This document shows, piece by piece, positions 57,535-64,000 of a stretch of 64,000 nt of DNA (position 1 is its first letter; the number at the start of each line of letters is the position of its first letter). The notes below the pieces were generated by a model that worked only from the letters and a program-made list of their open reading frames with translations, was not told the DNA's origin and made no database searches. Origin of the DNA: Cyrtodaria siliqua (taxonomy: Eukaryota; Mollusca; Bivalvia; Adapedonta; Hiatellidae); the NCBI GenBank assembly GCA_037043455.1, contig JAWPHD010001430.1, positions 248,001-312,000 on the forward strand, read 5' to 3'. A program made the translations under genes and the position numbers.

Positions 57535-58805
57535 TTAAACAATAACTAGTTGATTTCCAACGGTATCAATAACAAAATCTTCCTTGTATAAGACTAAAGC
57601 ATAAACTTTATATCTAGCGGTAGGAACGTTGCTTAGTTTATATCTCAAACTTAGTTGTTTTGGATCAACACTGACTTCATTTTCCTTGTAACTCAAATCG
57701 AAATATATCATTCCGAAGAGATTTTTAAAATTACTCACATTGAGTAAAGTTTCAGTGTTTTTATCATTTTGTTTGTAAAGATAATTAATAACATCTTCGA
57801 ATATTCTGATGATATTACCATAACTTTATTCAGTTTCTGGATAATAAACTCCATTTCCACCTTCCAATCTAGCTGATTGTAAATGGCAATTAGCATCAGC
57901 AGCATTGAGCTTAAACGTATCCAAAAGATGAGGATTTTGTGTCTGGGAAGAACTCTTGTCTGACCTTTGCAGATAAATAAAAACATGGTTTGGAGTTTTG
58001 ACTCCAGCCGTTATTCTAAATACAGATTTTGTTAGTTAATAACTTCCTCTTTCTTGTAACATTTCGCGAAGGTAAGTCCATCTTGTTGATATCATGTGAT
58101 TTGTCATTACATAACTTAAACCATCTGAGTCAAATATCATTTAGGTATCCACAAAACTAATTTATTAATAACTACTCGGCCATCATCACCACCTGATCTG
58201 AAAATTAGCACATTATCATCTGTCAGTTGCAAGCTAATTTGAATTTGACCAGGAGGAAGCATGTTTGTTTCCAAACCTCCAAAGAAGGAATATTTATTTA
58301 ATGGGATCATAGAGTCAACTTTATGATTAGCTATGATTAAAGCATGACGAGCAGTAAATCCTAGGTTATAACCAGCTTGATCATTTTGAGATTATGCAGT
58401 ATCTGTACTATCTAAATAAAAGTATTCGTTTGTTCCGGTTGTTTGCACATAATCACCAGACATTTCAAGTAAACTTTTGAGATTCACAAATCTGTGAAGA
58501 TTATTTCCATCGTAAACTATTTTTCCATTTTGCTTTACTTGCATTTGATCAATCAGTGAAGCTGCATCGTTAATTAAAGCAATTTTATCAGCGTCTGCAA
58601 AAGCGGCTCCATCGAGAAGCTTGTTTACTTGAAAACTGATTTCAAAATATGCGTTATACCAATCAAAGTAAGAACTTCTGTCATTTAACGTAAATTGGTA
58701 GCCACTTTTCATTTGTCTGGTATTATTTCCTGGTTGTGTTATGGAGGTATCTAACTGAATAGGTACATGTTCATATCTAGTATTATATTGATTACTTCGA
58801 AACAT
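57535..58805 (-). pseudogene. MCP: Major capsid protein (double jelly-roll hexon), multiple breaks
   Basis: The N-terminal third (58805-58392, 137 codons) reads MFRSNQYNTRYEHVPIQLDT, GYQFTLNDRSSYFDWYNAYF and IDQMQVKQNGKIVYDG, typical of the first jelly-roll of Polinton hexons. TAA at 58394-58392 interrupts it, but the same frame continues (FFGGLETNMLPPGQIQISLQ) to about 58142. There the frame shifts, and further stops lie at 58038-58036 and 57828-57826. The C-terminal stretch (57738-57535) contains FGMIYFDLSYKENEVSVDP and ends at 57535. The total span of about 424 codons fits a compact hexon. The start follows AATAATCTAATTACTAGTAT. The product would form the capsid facets. Confidence 0.85.
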
Positions 58806-58840
58806 CTATATATACTAGTAATTAGATTATTTTCTATTAA

Positions 58841-59230
58841 TTAATCGATTCTCGCATTAACTCCCCTCCCGGAAAGTAATCTATTAATTCTTGTATTTAC
58901 ATCTTCTTCAGTTTTAGCTAAAACTTCTTTTTTGTTATCAGCCTTTGTAAGTTCTTTTAAAATTATCTCACCTTTTGGTTTAGGTTTAATAACTGAAACT
59001 AATTTATCAGCAGCCATTTTACCTACCTCATCTCCAAGTTTTTTAGAACCACTCTCTATGATTTGTTTACCAGCAGTTTCTAATGCTTTCTTACCTGCTG
59101 TTTTAACAGACTCACTAAATATTTTTGAGCCAACCTTTGAAAAAATGTCAAATATACCAGCTCCAGTTAATCGATCAACTTGAGTATATGTTCCCGTACT
59201 AGTGTCATAAACTTTTTTTAAACATGCCAT
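58841..59230 (-). CDS. Small basic core-like Polinton protein
   Basis: The 129-residue frame is intact. It starts MACLKKVYDTSTGTYTQVDR, then GAGIFDIFSKVGSKIF and Ala/Lys/Gly-rich helices (TAGKKALETAGKQIIESGSK, KLGDEVGKMAADKLVS). Near the end NTRINRLLSGRGVNARID resembles a processed tail. Proteins of this build stand next to penton and hexon genes in animal Polintons. A virion core or minor capsid role is inferred from context and composition. It lies 35 bp before the MCP start and 10 bp after the penton stop, pointing to one expression block. The upstream motif is weaker (AATGTAACATAAGTTAT). Confidence 0.7.
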   Translation of the reverse strand: MACLKKVYDTSTGTYTQVDRLTGAGIFDIFSKVGSKIFSESVKTAGKKALETAGKQIIESGSKKLGDEVGKMAADKLVSVIKPKPKGEIILKELTKADNKKEVLAKTEEDVNTRINRLLSGRGVNARID

Positions 59231-59240
59231 ATAACTTATG

Positions 59241-59996
59241 TTACATTAATTCCTGCAAAACAAATCGAAATGATGTGTGGACACCATTAAGATTAATAAC
59301 TTTGCCGGAAAAATCGGTTATGTAAATATTAATACTGTTAATGATTGTTTTGTTTACTTTACAGAACCCGACTCTTATCGGTTCATCTTTAAAAGGATAC
59401 GATCTCGTAAGATCAGCTGTACTTATTTCATAAATGACATCCCCGTATGATCCATCAACAATATAATTACTTATCAAATCACAGTGGATATACAATGTAT
59501 CGATAGAATTTGTTATGTTTGGCGTTACAGTTCCAAATTTAGTTTCTCTGATAACTGCATCTTTGTCAAACCCGATCAAGGTGTGAAAGTTTGTTTCTCT
59601 TAAATCAAGTACGAATTTATTATGAATGGTAACTAAACATTTAAAACTTGATAAATCAAACTCAATTTTTATCGGGACCGGTGAGTCATCGGTTAAATCG
59701 CCGTTTACATTCAATGTTTCTTTTATGTCGATATCAGCATAACTGTAATTTCCCTTTGTAAAAATAATACTTTTCCAATCTGTTCCATTGTAATACCTTA
59801 TCACTTTGTTATTAACATCCTCACTAATATTATACCACGAGTAAGTCATGGAATTAATCTTATCAAGTCCGATGCCATACTGTTTATTTCTGCCTAATAT
59901 TAATGGTCTGTCAACTACAGTTGTAAAATTACTCGGTGTATTTGAGCTATTAATTATTGAAGCTTTTTCTGATGATAATACAATTTTCTGTTCCAT
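59241..59996 (-). CDS. mCP: Penton / minor capsid protein (single jelly-roll type)
   Basis: A complete 251-codon frame runs from ATG at 59996 (preceded by ATCCATCCTATATTATAT) to 59241. It opens MEQKIVLSSEKASIINSSNT, then PLILGRNKQYGIGLDKINSM and TYSWYNISEDVNNKVIRYYN. Alternating hydrophobic and polar strands without helices or membrane segments fill the rest, ending GVHTSFRFVLQELM. Size, beta-rich pattern and position between fibre-like and capsid genes fit the Polinton minor capsid protein that occupies capsid vertices. It is one of the few genes here with no visible break. Confidence 0.8.
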   Translation of the reverse strand: MEQKIVLSSEKASIINSSNTPSNFTTVVDRPLILGRNKQYGIGLDKINSMTYSWYNISEDVNNKVIRYYNGTDWKSIIFTKGNYSYADIDIKETLNVNGDLTDDSPVPIKIEFDLSSFKCLVTIHNKFVLDLRETNFHTLIGFDKDAVIRETKFGTVTPNITNSIDTLYIHCDLISNYIVDGSYGDVIYEISTADLTRSYPFKDEPIRVGFCKVNKTIINSINIYITDFSGKVINLNGVHTSFRFVLQELM

Positions 59997-60016
59997 ATAA
60001 TATAGGATGGATAAAA

Positions 60017-61437
60017 TTAATCACTTTTGTAATACAGTTTAAAACTTGATTTTTCAAAATTGAAAACTTGTGTAGTGCCGTATTCTATGTATGATCTGAA
60101 ATCCATACTAGATGATGGTTTGAGATTTAATTCAAATGTTTCTTTTACTATTCGTTTGTCATTTTTTATTATCGGATAAAAATGCTTTCCGACATCACCC
60201 AGTGATAAATAAATAAATAACCTTTCTACGTCTGCTCCTGTATAAGTAAAATCTATTTCTAATACATAACGGCCTTCTTTAAGAATTTCTAATTCATTTG
60301 AAAAAGAATATTTTTTATAATATTCTTCACCTTTTATACGTGGATTGGCTACAAAAGTAAACGCATCAAGAAAAGAACCACGCCCGGTTCTTTCAAGTGG
60401 TTTTCGTGTTGGGTATGATGCATAACCAACGTTATCTTGCATAATACTTATTCCATCTATCGTAAATTCAACAAGTAGAATCCGGCTAAAATAGTCTACT
60501 TTTACTTTCAACCCATCAATTATACCAAGAATTGCTGTGTGTCGACTATCAGACTTTTGATTTTGCTCTTTAAGAGAAGCTATTTCGCCATCAAAAGCTT
60601 TGTTTCTTTCATCCTGAGCAGCTTTCAATTGCTTTGAAGCATCATCAATAACAGTGTTAAGTTTATCAGTGTCAACCAGTTTGCTCAGAGCAGTCTCCAG
60701 CGTCTTGCTGCCAACCATTTTCTTTTTGATATCTTCAAACTCTTTACTGATATCGGCAACGTTAGTGTTTACCTGTGCATTTAATGTTTTAATTTGAATT
60801 AATTCGGTTGTAAAAGCAGTTCTCATTTGTTTTGAAGCATCGGCAATAGCAGTTTCTAGTTCATTGTTATCAACCATTTGTTTATTGATTTCTCCAATCC
60901 GTGTATTAATATTTTGAACACCAGATCTTATTTGTTCACTTAATTTCTTGTAGTTTTCACTCTTTTCCAATCCATCTTCTTTCTTTTCTAGCTCTTTTAA
61001 AGCATCACTCAAGCTCTTTTAAAGCATCACTCAAAAGTTTTATTTCATCTTTCTATCCGTTGAATTTCAATCATTTTCTCACGGTTTGCTTATGACTTTG
61101 TTTGTATTTGACTTAGTTTATCATCAATACCTGTTATTAAATCTTTCATCATATCTGGAATTTTATCAATATTATAATCACGTATGATATTTGTTATTCT
61201 TCAAACAGTAAATTGCTTTGTTGCTGCATCATCTGCTTTTTCTGGATTACCAACATTGATAACTTTATTATTATAAATGTTGAGATTACTTTTTAAAACA
61301 TTTTCCTGGTTTTTGCCCTTGTTAAGATAATTAACCAGATGTTTTTGTTTTACATACTCAGACAGCACAATACCAAAATTTGTAATATTAACACTGCCAG
61401 TAGTAACTTCGTCACCAAGATCATTAAAAAGCCCCAT
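60017..61437 (-). pseudogene. Fibre-like attachment protein, N-terminus cut off by breaks
   Basis: The N-terminal part (61437-61201) starts MGLFNDLGDEVTTGSVNITN and ends in NPEKADDAATKQFTV, like the repeat-joint motifs of phage and viral fibres. It stops with TGA at 61203-61201. The frame continues, with another stop at 61092-61090, to a shift near 61060. A 22-bp direct duplication (CTCTTTTAAAGCATCACTCAA, about 60990-61034) then shifts the frame again. From about 61012 a 331-codon frame reads through to 60017: a long coiled coil (SEQIRSGVQNINTRIGEINK to NAQVNTNVADISKEFEDIKK, residues ~1-165), then a globular beta-rich end (YASYPTRKPLERTGRGSFLD, ending KSSFKLYYKSD). A trimeric vertex fibre binding host cells is inferred. 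Confidence 0.7.
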
Positions 61438-61456
61438 TATATATAATATAATTAGA

Positions 61457-62098
61457 TTAAATTTCACCGATGAATTTACGCTTTACTAACTTCCTTGGAC
61501 GATCCAGATACAGAAAGTCGTTCTGCTTGTCAGTTGCTTTTTTATACTGATCTTTGCTGACATCTTGTTCTCTAGAAAGCATGTTTATTTCATTAATACT
61601 TGGAGTTGCAAAGAAGATGTAATGAGAGCAATTCAACCGAATGTCTCGAGTTTTGTAATAAGATTGAGATAACTAAATTACGCAACAATTTTTATGTCTT
61701 CCCTGGATGAAATAATTAATAATATCGTTTTGATTGCGTTCACAAACATAATCATCAAAAATGACTATCTTCTGATTATCTGAGTCCAAATCATTCACAG
61801 GGATAACTTGATCATTTGAACATTCTAGTATGTCTTCAACTGGGAATGTATTCTTTTTTTGCCATCTTTTCAAGTTTTTGTGATAAGACCTGATACTTGG
61901 ACTGTCCAAGATTTTAGCAAACAAGTAAATCTTGTCATAGTACACTAAAGGTTTCAGCAACATGTAAACTAATGTGTTTGTCTTGCCAGATCCTGAATTA
62001 CCGCATATAAGCATCCTGAAACAACAGTCCGGCATGAAGTTATATATCTGCTTGAAATTACTGTTGTCTGTCTTCATATCATAGTTTGGAATTTCCAT
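61457..62098 (-). pseudogene. ATPase: Genome-packaging ATPase (FtsK/HerA type), one nonsense codon
   Basis: From ATG at 62098 it reads MEIPNYDMKTDNSNFKQIYN, then Walker A LICGNSGSGKTNTLVYMLL, a mid region YDKIYLFAKILDSPS, and Walker B KIVIFDDYVCERNQ. TAG at 61675-61673 interrupts it after 141 codons. The same frame continues about 70 codons (YKTRDIRLNCSHYIFFATPS, then YLDRPRKLVKRKFIGEI) to TAA at 61459-61457. Total length of about 214 codons is normal for Polinton/adintovirus packaging ATPases. The enzyme pumps DNA into preformed capsids. It is the first gene of the leftward block and lies back to back with the basic protein gene. Confidence 0.9.
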
Positions 62099-62143
62099 TA
62101 TAATAATACTTGGATAATAGTAATATTATCTAACTATTATTAT
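62099..62143. promoter_or_regulatory. Bidirectional promoter spacer of the Polinton
   Basis: Only 45 bp separate the divergent ATGs at 62098 (minus) and 62144 (plus). Rightward it holds TTATCTAACTATTATTAT before the ATG. Leftward it holds TTATCCAAGTATTATTATA before the ATG. Both follow the motif seen at other genes of this element. Confidence 0.6.
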
Positions 62144-62485
62144 ATGTTAAAAGTATATTGCGGAATAAAACAAATCCCCCGTGGTAAACGCCTTGGAACA
62201 GAAGCAGAATGTTTTAAGGCTTATCAAGTTAGATATTACGGAATGCAAAAAGTAGTTAAGACTGCAGTTGAAAAAGCAGTTAAAAAAGCAGTCAAGCCTG
62301 CAATCAAAAAAGCAGTGGAACCTGCGGTTAAAAAAGCAGTCAAGCCTGCAGTTAAGAAAGCAGTTAAACCTGCATTTAAGAAAGCAGTTAAAAAAGCAGT
62401 TAAACCTGGAGTTAAGAAAGCAGTTAAACCTACAGTTAAGAAAGCAGTTAAACCTGCGGCTAAAAAGAAAACAAAAACTACATAA
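62144..62485 (+). CDS. Lys/Ala-rich basic protein with KKAVKPA repeats
   Basis: The 113-residue intact frame has an N-terminal segment YCGIKQIPRGKRLGTEAECF followed by YQVRYYG, a small Cys-containing motif found at the start of several large-DNA-virus proteins. The rest is about ten heptad-like repeats of KKAVKPA (with KKAVEPA, KKAVKPG), ending AAKKKTKTT. The composition is like a histone H1 tail. DNA binding or condensation inside the virion is inferred. The repeat is at DNA level too (AAAAAAGCAGTTAAACCTGC, about 21 bp) and can change length by slippage. A Polinton promoter-like motif precedes it. Confidence 0.75.
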   Translation: MLKVYCGIKQIPRGKRLGTEAECFKAYQVRYYGMQKVVKTAVEKAVKKAVKPAIKKAVEPAVKKAVKPAVKKAVKPAFKKAVKKAVKPGVKKAVKPTVKKAVKPAAKKKTKTT

Positions 62486-62569
62486 TACTGGATTTAAGTT
62501 ATTTTAACTTGGTTTAACTCATATCAACTTACCTTAACTTATCTTATTTTAATCTAACCTATATTATAC
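62486..62569 (+). promoter_or_regulatory. Intergenic spacer with TAATCTAACC-TATATTATA motif
   Basis: CTTATTTTAATCTAACCTAT ATTATACATG precedes the next rightward gene. It is preceded by several TTAACTT/ATCAACTTACC short repeats. The motif matches those upstream of the minus-strand genes. Confidence 0.55.
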
Positions 62570-63905
62570 ATGTCTTTGTTAAATGGAAAGAATTAGCAGA
62601 TAAAAAGCACTTAAACCTGTAACTAGCGAAATAACAGAGCAAACAAGACGGCTAGCTGAACATTTGATTACCCTTCCAGAAATACGTCGACAGTTGGCTA
62701 TTCTTCCTGAGGCAATACGTCCACAATTAGTTGCCCCGCCTGAGCGTGGAGCTATAGCACCACCACCGCCACCGCCGCCTCCACCAACGCAACCACACGT
62801 TTTTAAAAACAACAACTGTCAAGCAAACTGTAGATACTAAAGACCAAGCACCAGCGGCTGATTTCATGGAGGAACTAAGGCAGTCAATGCAATCTGGACC
62901 AAAATTAAGAAAAACTCCGGAAAGAGAGCTTAGGCCAAAACCCACGGAAGAATTATATGAAAAAATCAAACAAAAACGTACATCAATTGATCCCGGGGAT
63001 GAAGAAATAAAGAAATAGAAGAAGAATGGGAAGAAGAAGAACTAACTGCGGGGCCTAAGGAACCCAAACCGGTGTATGATATTGACTTGGATGCTGATCT
63101 AGATACAGACATGCTACAGAAATATAACCTATCATTACCATCAAAACTAATTACAGGTGATAGAGATAAAGCAATTAAAGATGCTGGTAGACAAATCGCG
63201 AGTATCGGACGTTTTAAAGCCGCTTTAACCAAAAAGATAAATAAAACAACAAATACCGAGCAGAAGGAAACACTTGAACAAGACAGAGAGGCTTTACAAG
63301 GAGAGACTGACGGATTGGTACATTAGATCTTTTCATGTGTTGGTGCGCCTTAAAACCCCAATTCAATTCAATTCATTATAGAGATAGAGTTCGAAGTATG
63401 GAAGAGCATGCTCCTGTTTTTTCAGGGGAAGGATTACAACAAAATAAAAAATTCCTACAAAGTCGACAAAGATGGACACTATGGAATGTTACAAATTGAT
63501 TTACCTAAGCTTGTTGGTCATCACAAACGTATTGCCAAACAAGGAGAAGCAGTTGTGCTAAATCTAAAAGTAGATGATGATTTTATAGACTTGATAACAA
63601 AGCGTTACAATAATAAAAAAACTTATTCAAAGCTGTCTCAAAATGCTTTTAAGAAATTAACAGAATTATCGGATTTACCAATTCATAAAGGTTCTTCAAA
63701 GTTCAAAAAAAAATTAGGAGGTTGTGTTGATGTTGAATATTACAATAGTCCTGATGATTTGATGGATGATCTAGAGTTAGTATGCGGAAGTATTGAATCA
63801 GGAAATAATAGTCCACAGCTAATAAATAAAGGTATTAGCGTAATCGATCAATTGTTAAAAATAGGTGAAATATCACCGAAAATATTTTCTGAATATTTTG
63901 ATTAA
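62570..63905 (+). pseudogene. Conserved long Polinton protein, frameshifted and split by a SINE fragment
   Basis: Segments in different frames follow in order. First is a helical start with TRRLAEHLITLPEIRRQL and a run of nine prolines (about 62758-62785). Next are an acidic, Lys/Arg-rich linker (PKLRKTPERELRPKP; break near 62800 and another near 63015) and an open stretch 63072-63326 (VYDIDLDADLDTDML, AGRQIASIGRFKAAL). A SINE scrap follows at 63329-63375, and finally a 165-codon frame to 63905. That last frame reads YGMLQIDLPKLVGHH and DDFIDLITKRYNNKKTYSKL then PIHKGSSKFKKKLGG, a pattern conserved among animal Polintons. The function is unknown. Confidence 0.7.
63329..63375 (+). mobile_element. 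3' scrap of the SINE-like element inside a Polinton gene
   Basis: CTTTTCATGTGTTGGTGCGC CTTAAAACCCCAATTCAATT CAATTCA equals the last ~47 bp of the elements at 1638-2008, 32742-33136 and 37541-37841. It is extremely 5'-truncated. No clean target duplication is visible (ATTAGAT before, ATTATAGAGAT after). It shows the Polinton was already in place when this SINE family was active. Confidence 0.85.
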
Positions 63906-63930
63906 ATTATTGTCTAACTGTAATTATAAA

Positions 63931-64000
63931 TGAGAACCAAAGAAGAATTAACTGATCACTTAACGCGACTTGTAGCTGCATACAGACGCAGTTATAAATT
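63931..64000 (+). CDS. Start of a further Polinton gene, cut by window edge
   Basis: After TGTCTAACTGTAATTATAA an ATG at 63931 opens a frame MRTKEELTDHLTRLVAAYRR that runs off the window. It is 25 bp beyond the preceding stop and on the same strand. Identity is not recognisable from 23 residues. Confidence 0.5.

Larger units (their letters stand above)
54403..64000. mobile_element. Decayed Polinton/Maverick (adintovirus-like) element, partial
   Basis: The gene set is diagnostic: DDE integrase with chromodomain, FtsK/HerA-type packaging ATPase, adenain-like protease, double-jelly-roll major capsid protein and single-jelly-roll penton. Accessory genes for a phospholipase A2 domain, a coiled-coil fibre-like protein and basic DNA-binding-type proteins accompany them. 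Genes diverge from a 45-bp spacer at 62099-62143. The right end and the expected protein-primed DNA polymerase B are beyond the window. In-frame stops, frameshifts, a 22-bp duplication and a SINE scrap show decay. Four genes (PLA2, small core-like, penton, basic protein) remain open end to end. Confidence 0.93.

Noticed and set aside
57735..57986. 83-codon minus-strand frame inside the MCP region
   Set aside because: It is a shadow in another frame of the capsid gene, whose own frame carries the recognisable sequence.
62579..62969. Minus-strand Gly/Trp-rich frames opposite the rightward Polinton gene
   Set aside because: They are the antisense of the proline-coding run and have no independent features.

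Overview
This looks like a piece of a bivalve mollusc nuclear genome. It is AT-rich, exon-poor and packed with minisatellites, ~160-bp tandem modules and SINE or MITE copies of the kind common in clam-type genomes. Its one clear host gene is split into small exons with GT-AG introns. No rRNA, tRNA gene or CRISPR array was seen. The species is inferred from repeat character and not proven.

Layout. 1-2.3 kb: a 27-bp minisatellite interrupted by SINE-like elements. 2.35-2.5 kb: a probable minus-strand exon. 2.5-12.8 kb: composite repeats made of ~160-bp and ~320-bp modules, bounded by recurring palindromic ends, one nested inside another. 13.6-21.1 kb: the four last exons of a STAC-like gene (plus strand; SH3 domain plus a C-terminal SH3-like domain), with MITEs and a 75/62-bp minisatellite in its introns. 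21-32 kb: repeats, a duplicated segment with weak minus-strand exon candidates, several MITE-like elements and a recent 345-bp tandem duplication. 32.4-36.2 kb: 33-bp and 24-bp minisatellites. 36.6-50.3 kb: more palindrome-ended elements, including one complete from end to end (39346-42494). 50.3-52.2 kb: a 64-bp minisatellite. 52.3-54.4 kb: intergenic repeats.

54.4-64.0 kb is a decayed Polinton/Maverick (adintovirus-like) element that continues past the right edge. A leftward block carries packaging ATPase, fibre-like protein, penton, small core-like protein, major capsid protein, a hydrophobic virion protein, an adenain-like protease, a parvovirus-type phospholipase A2 protein, an integrase with chromodomain and a coiled-coil protein. 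A rightward block carries a Lys/Ala-rich basic protein, a conserved long protein and the start of another gene. Together these cover packaging, capsid building, capsid maturation, attachment or entry and integration. The family B DNA polymerase expected in this group is not in the window and may lie to the right. Seven or eight of the genes carry stops, frameshifts or a SINE fragment, so this copy is not functional as a whole. Most of its genes are preceded by the same short motif (TCTAAY or a variant, then an A/T run, then ATG), on both strands.

The rest of the window is dominated by elements with an asymmetric inverted repeat at one tip and, at the other, the matching repeat followed by a palindrome and CTTG, set in T-runs. 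This is the architecture of non-autonomous Helentrons (HINEs), and they seem to carry or seed many of the tandem arrays here.
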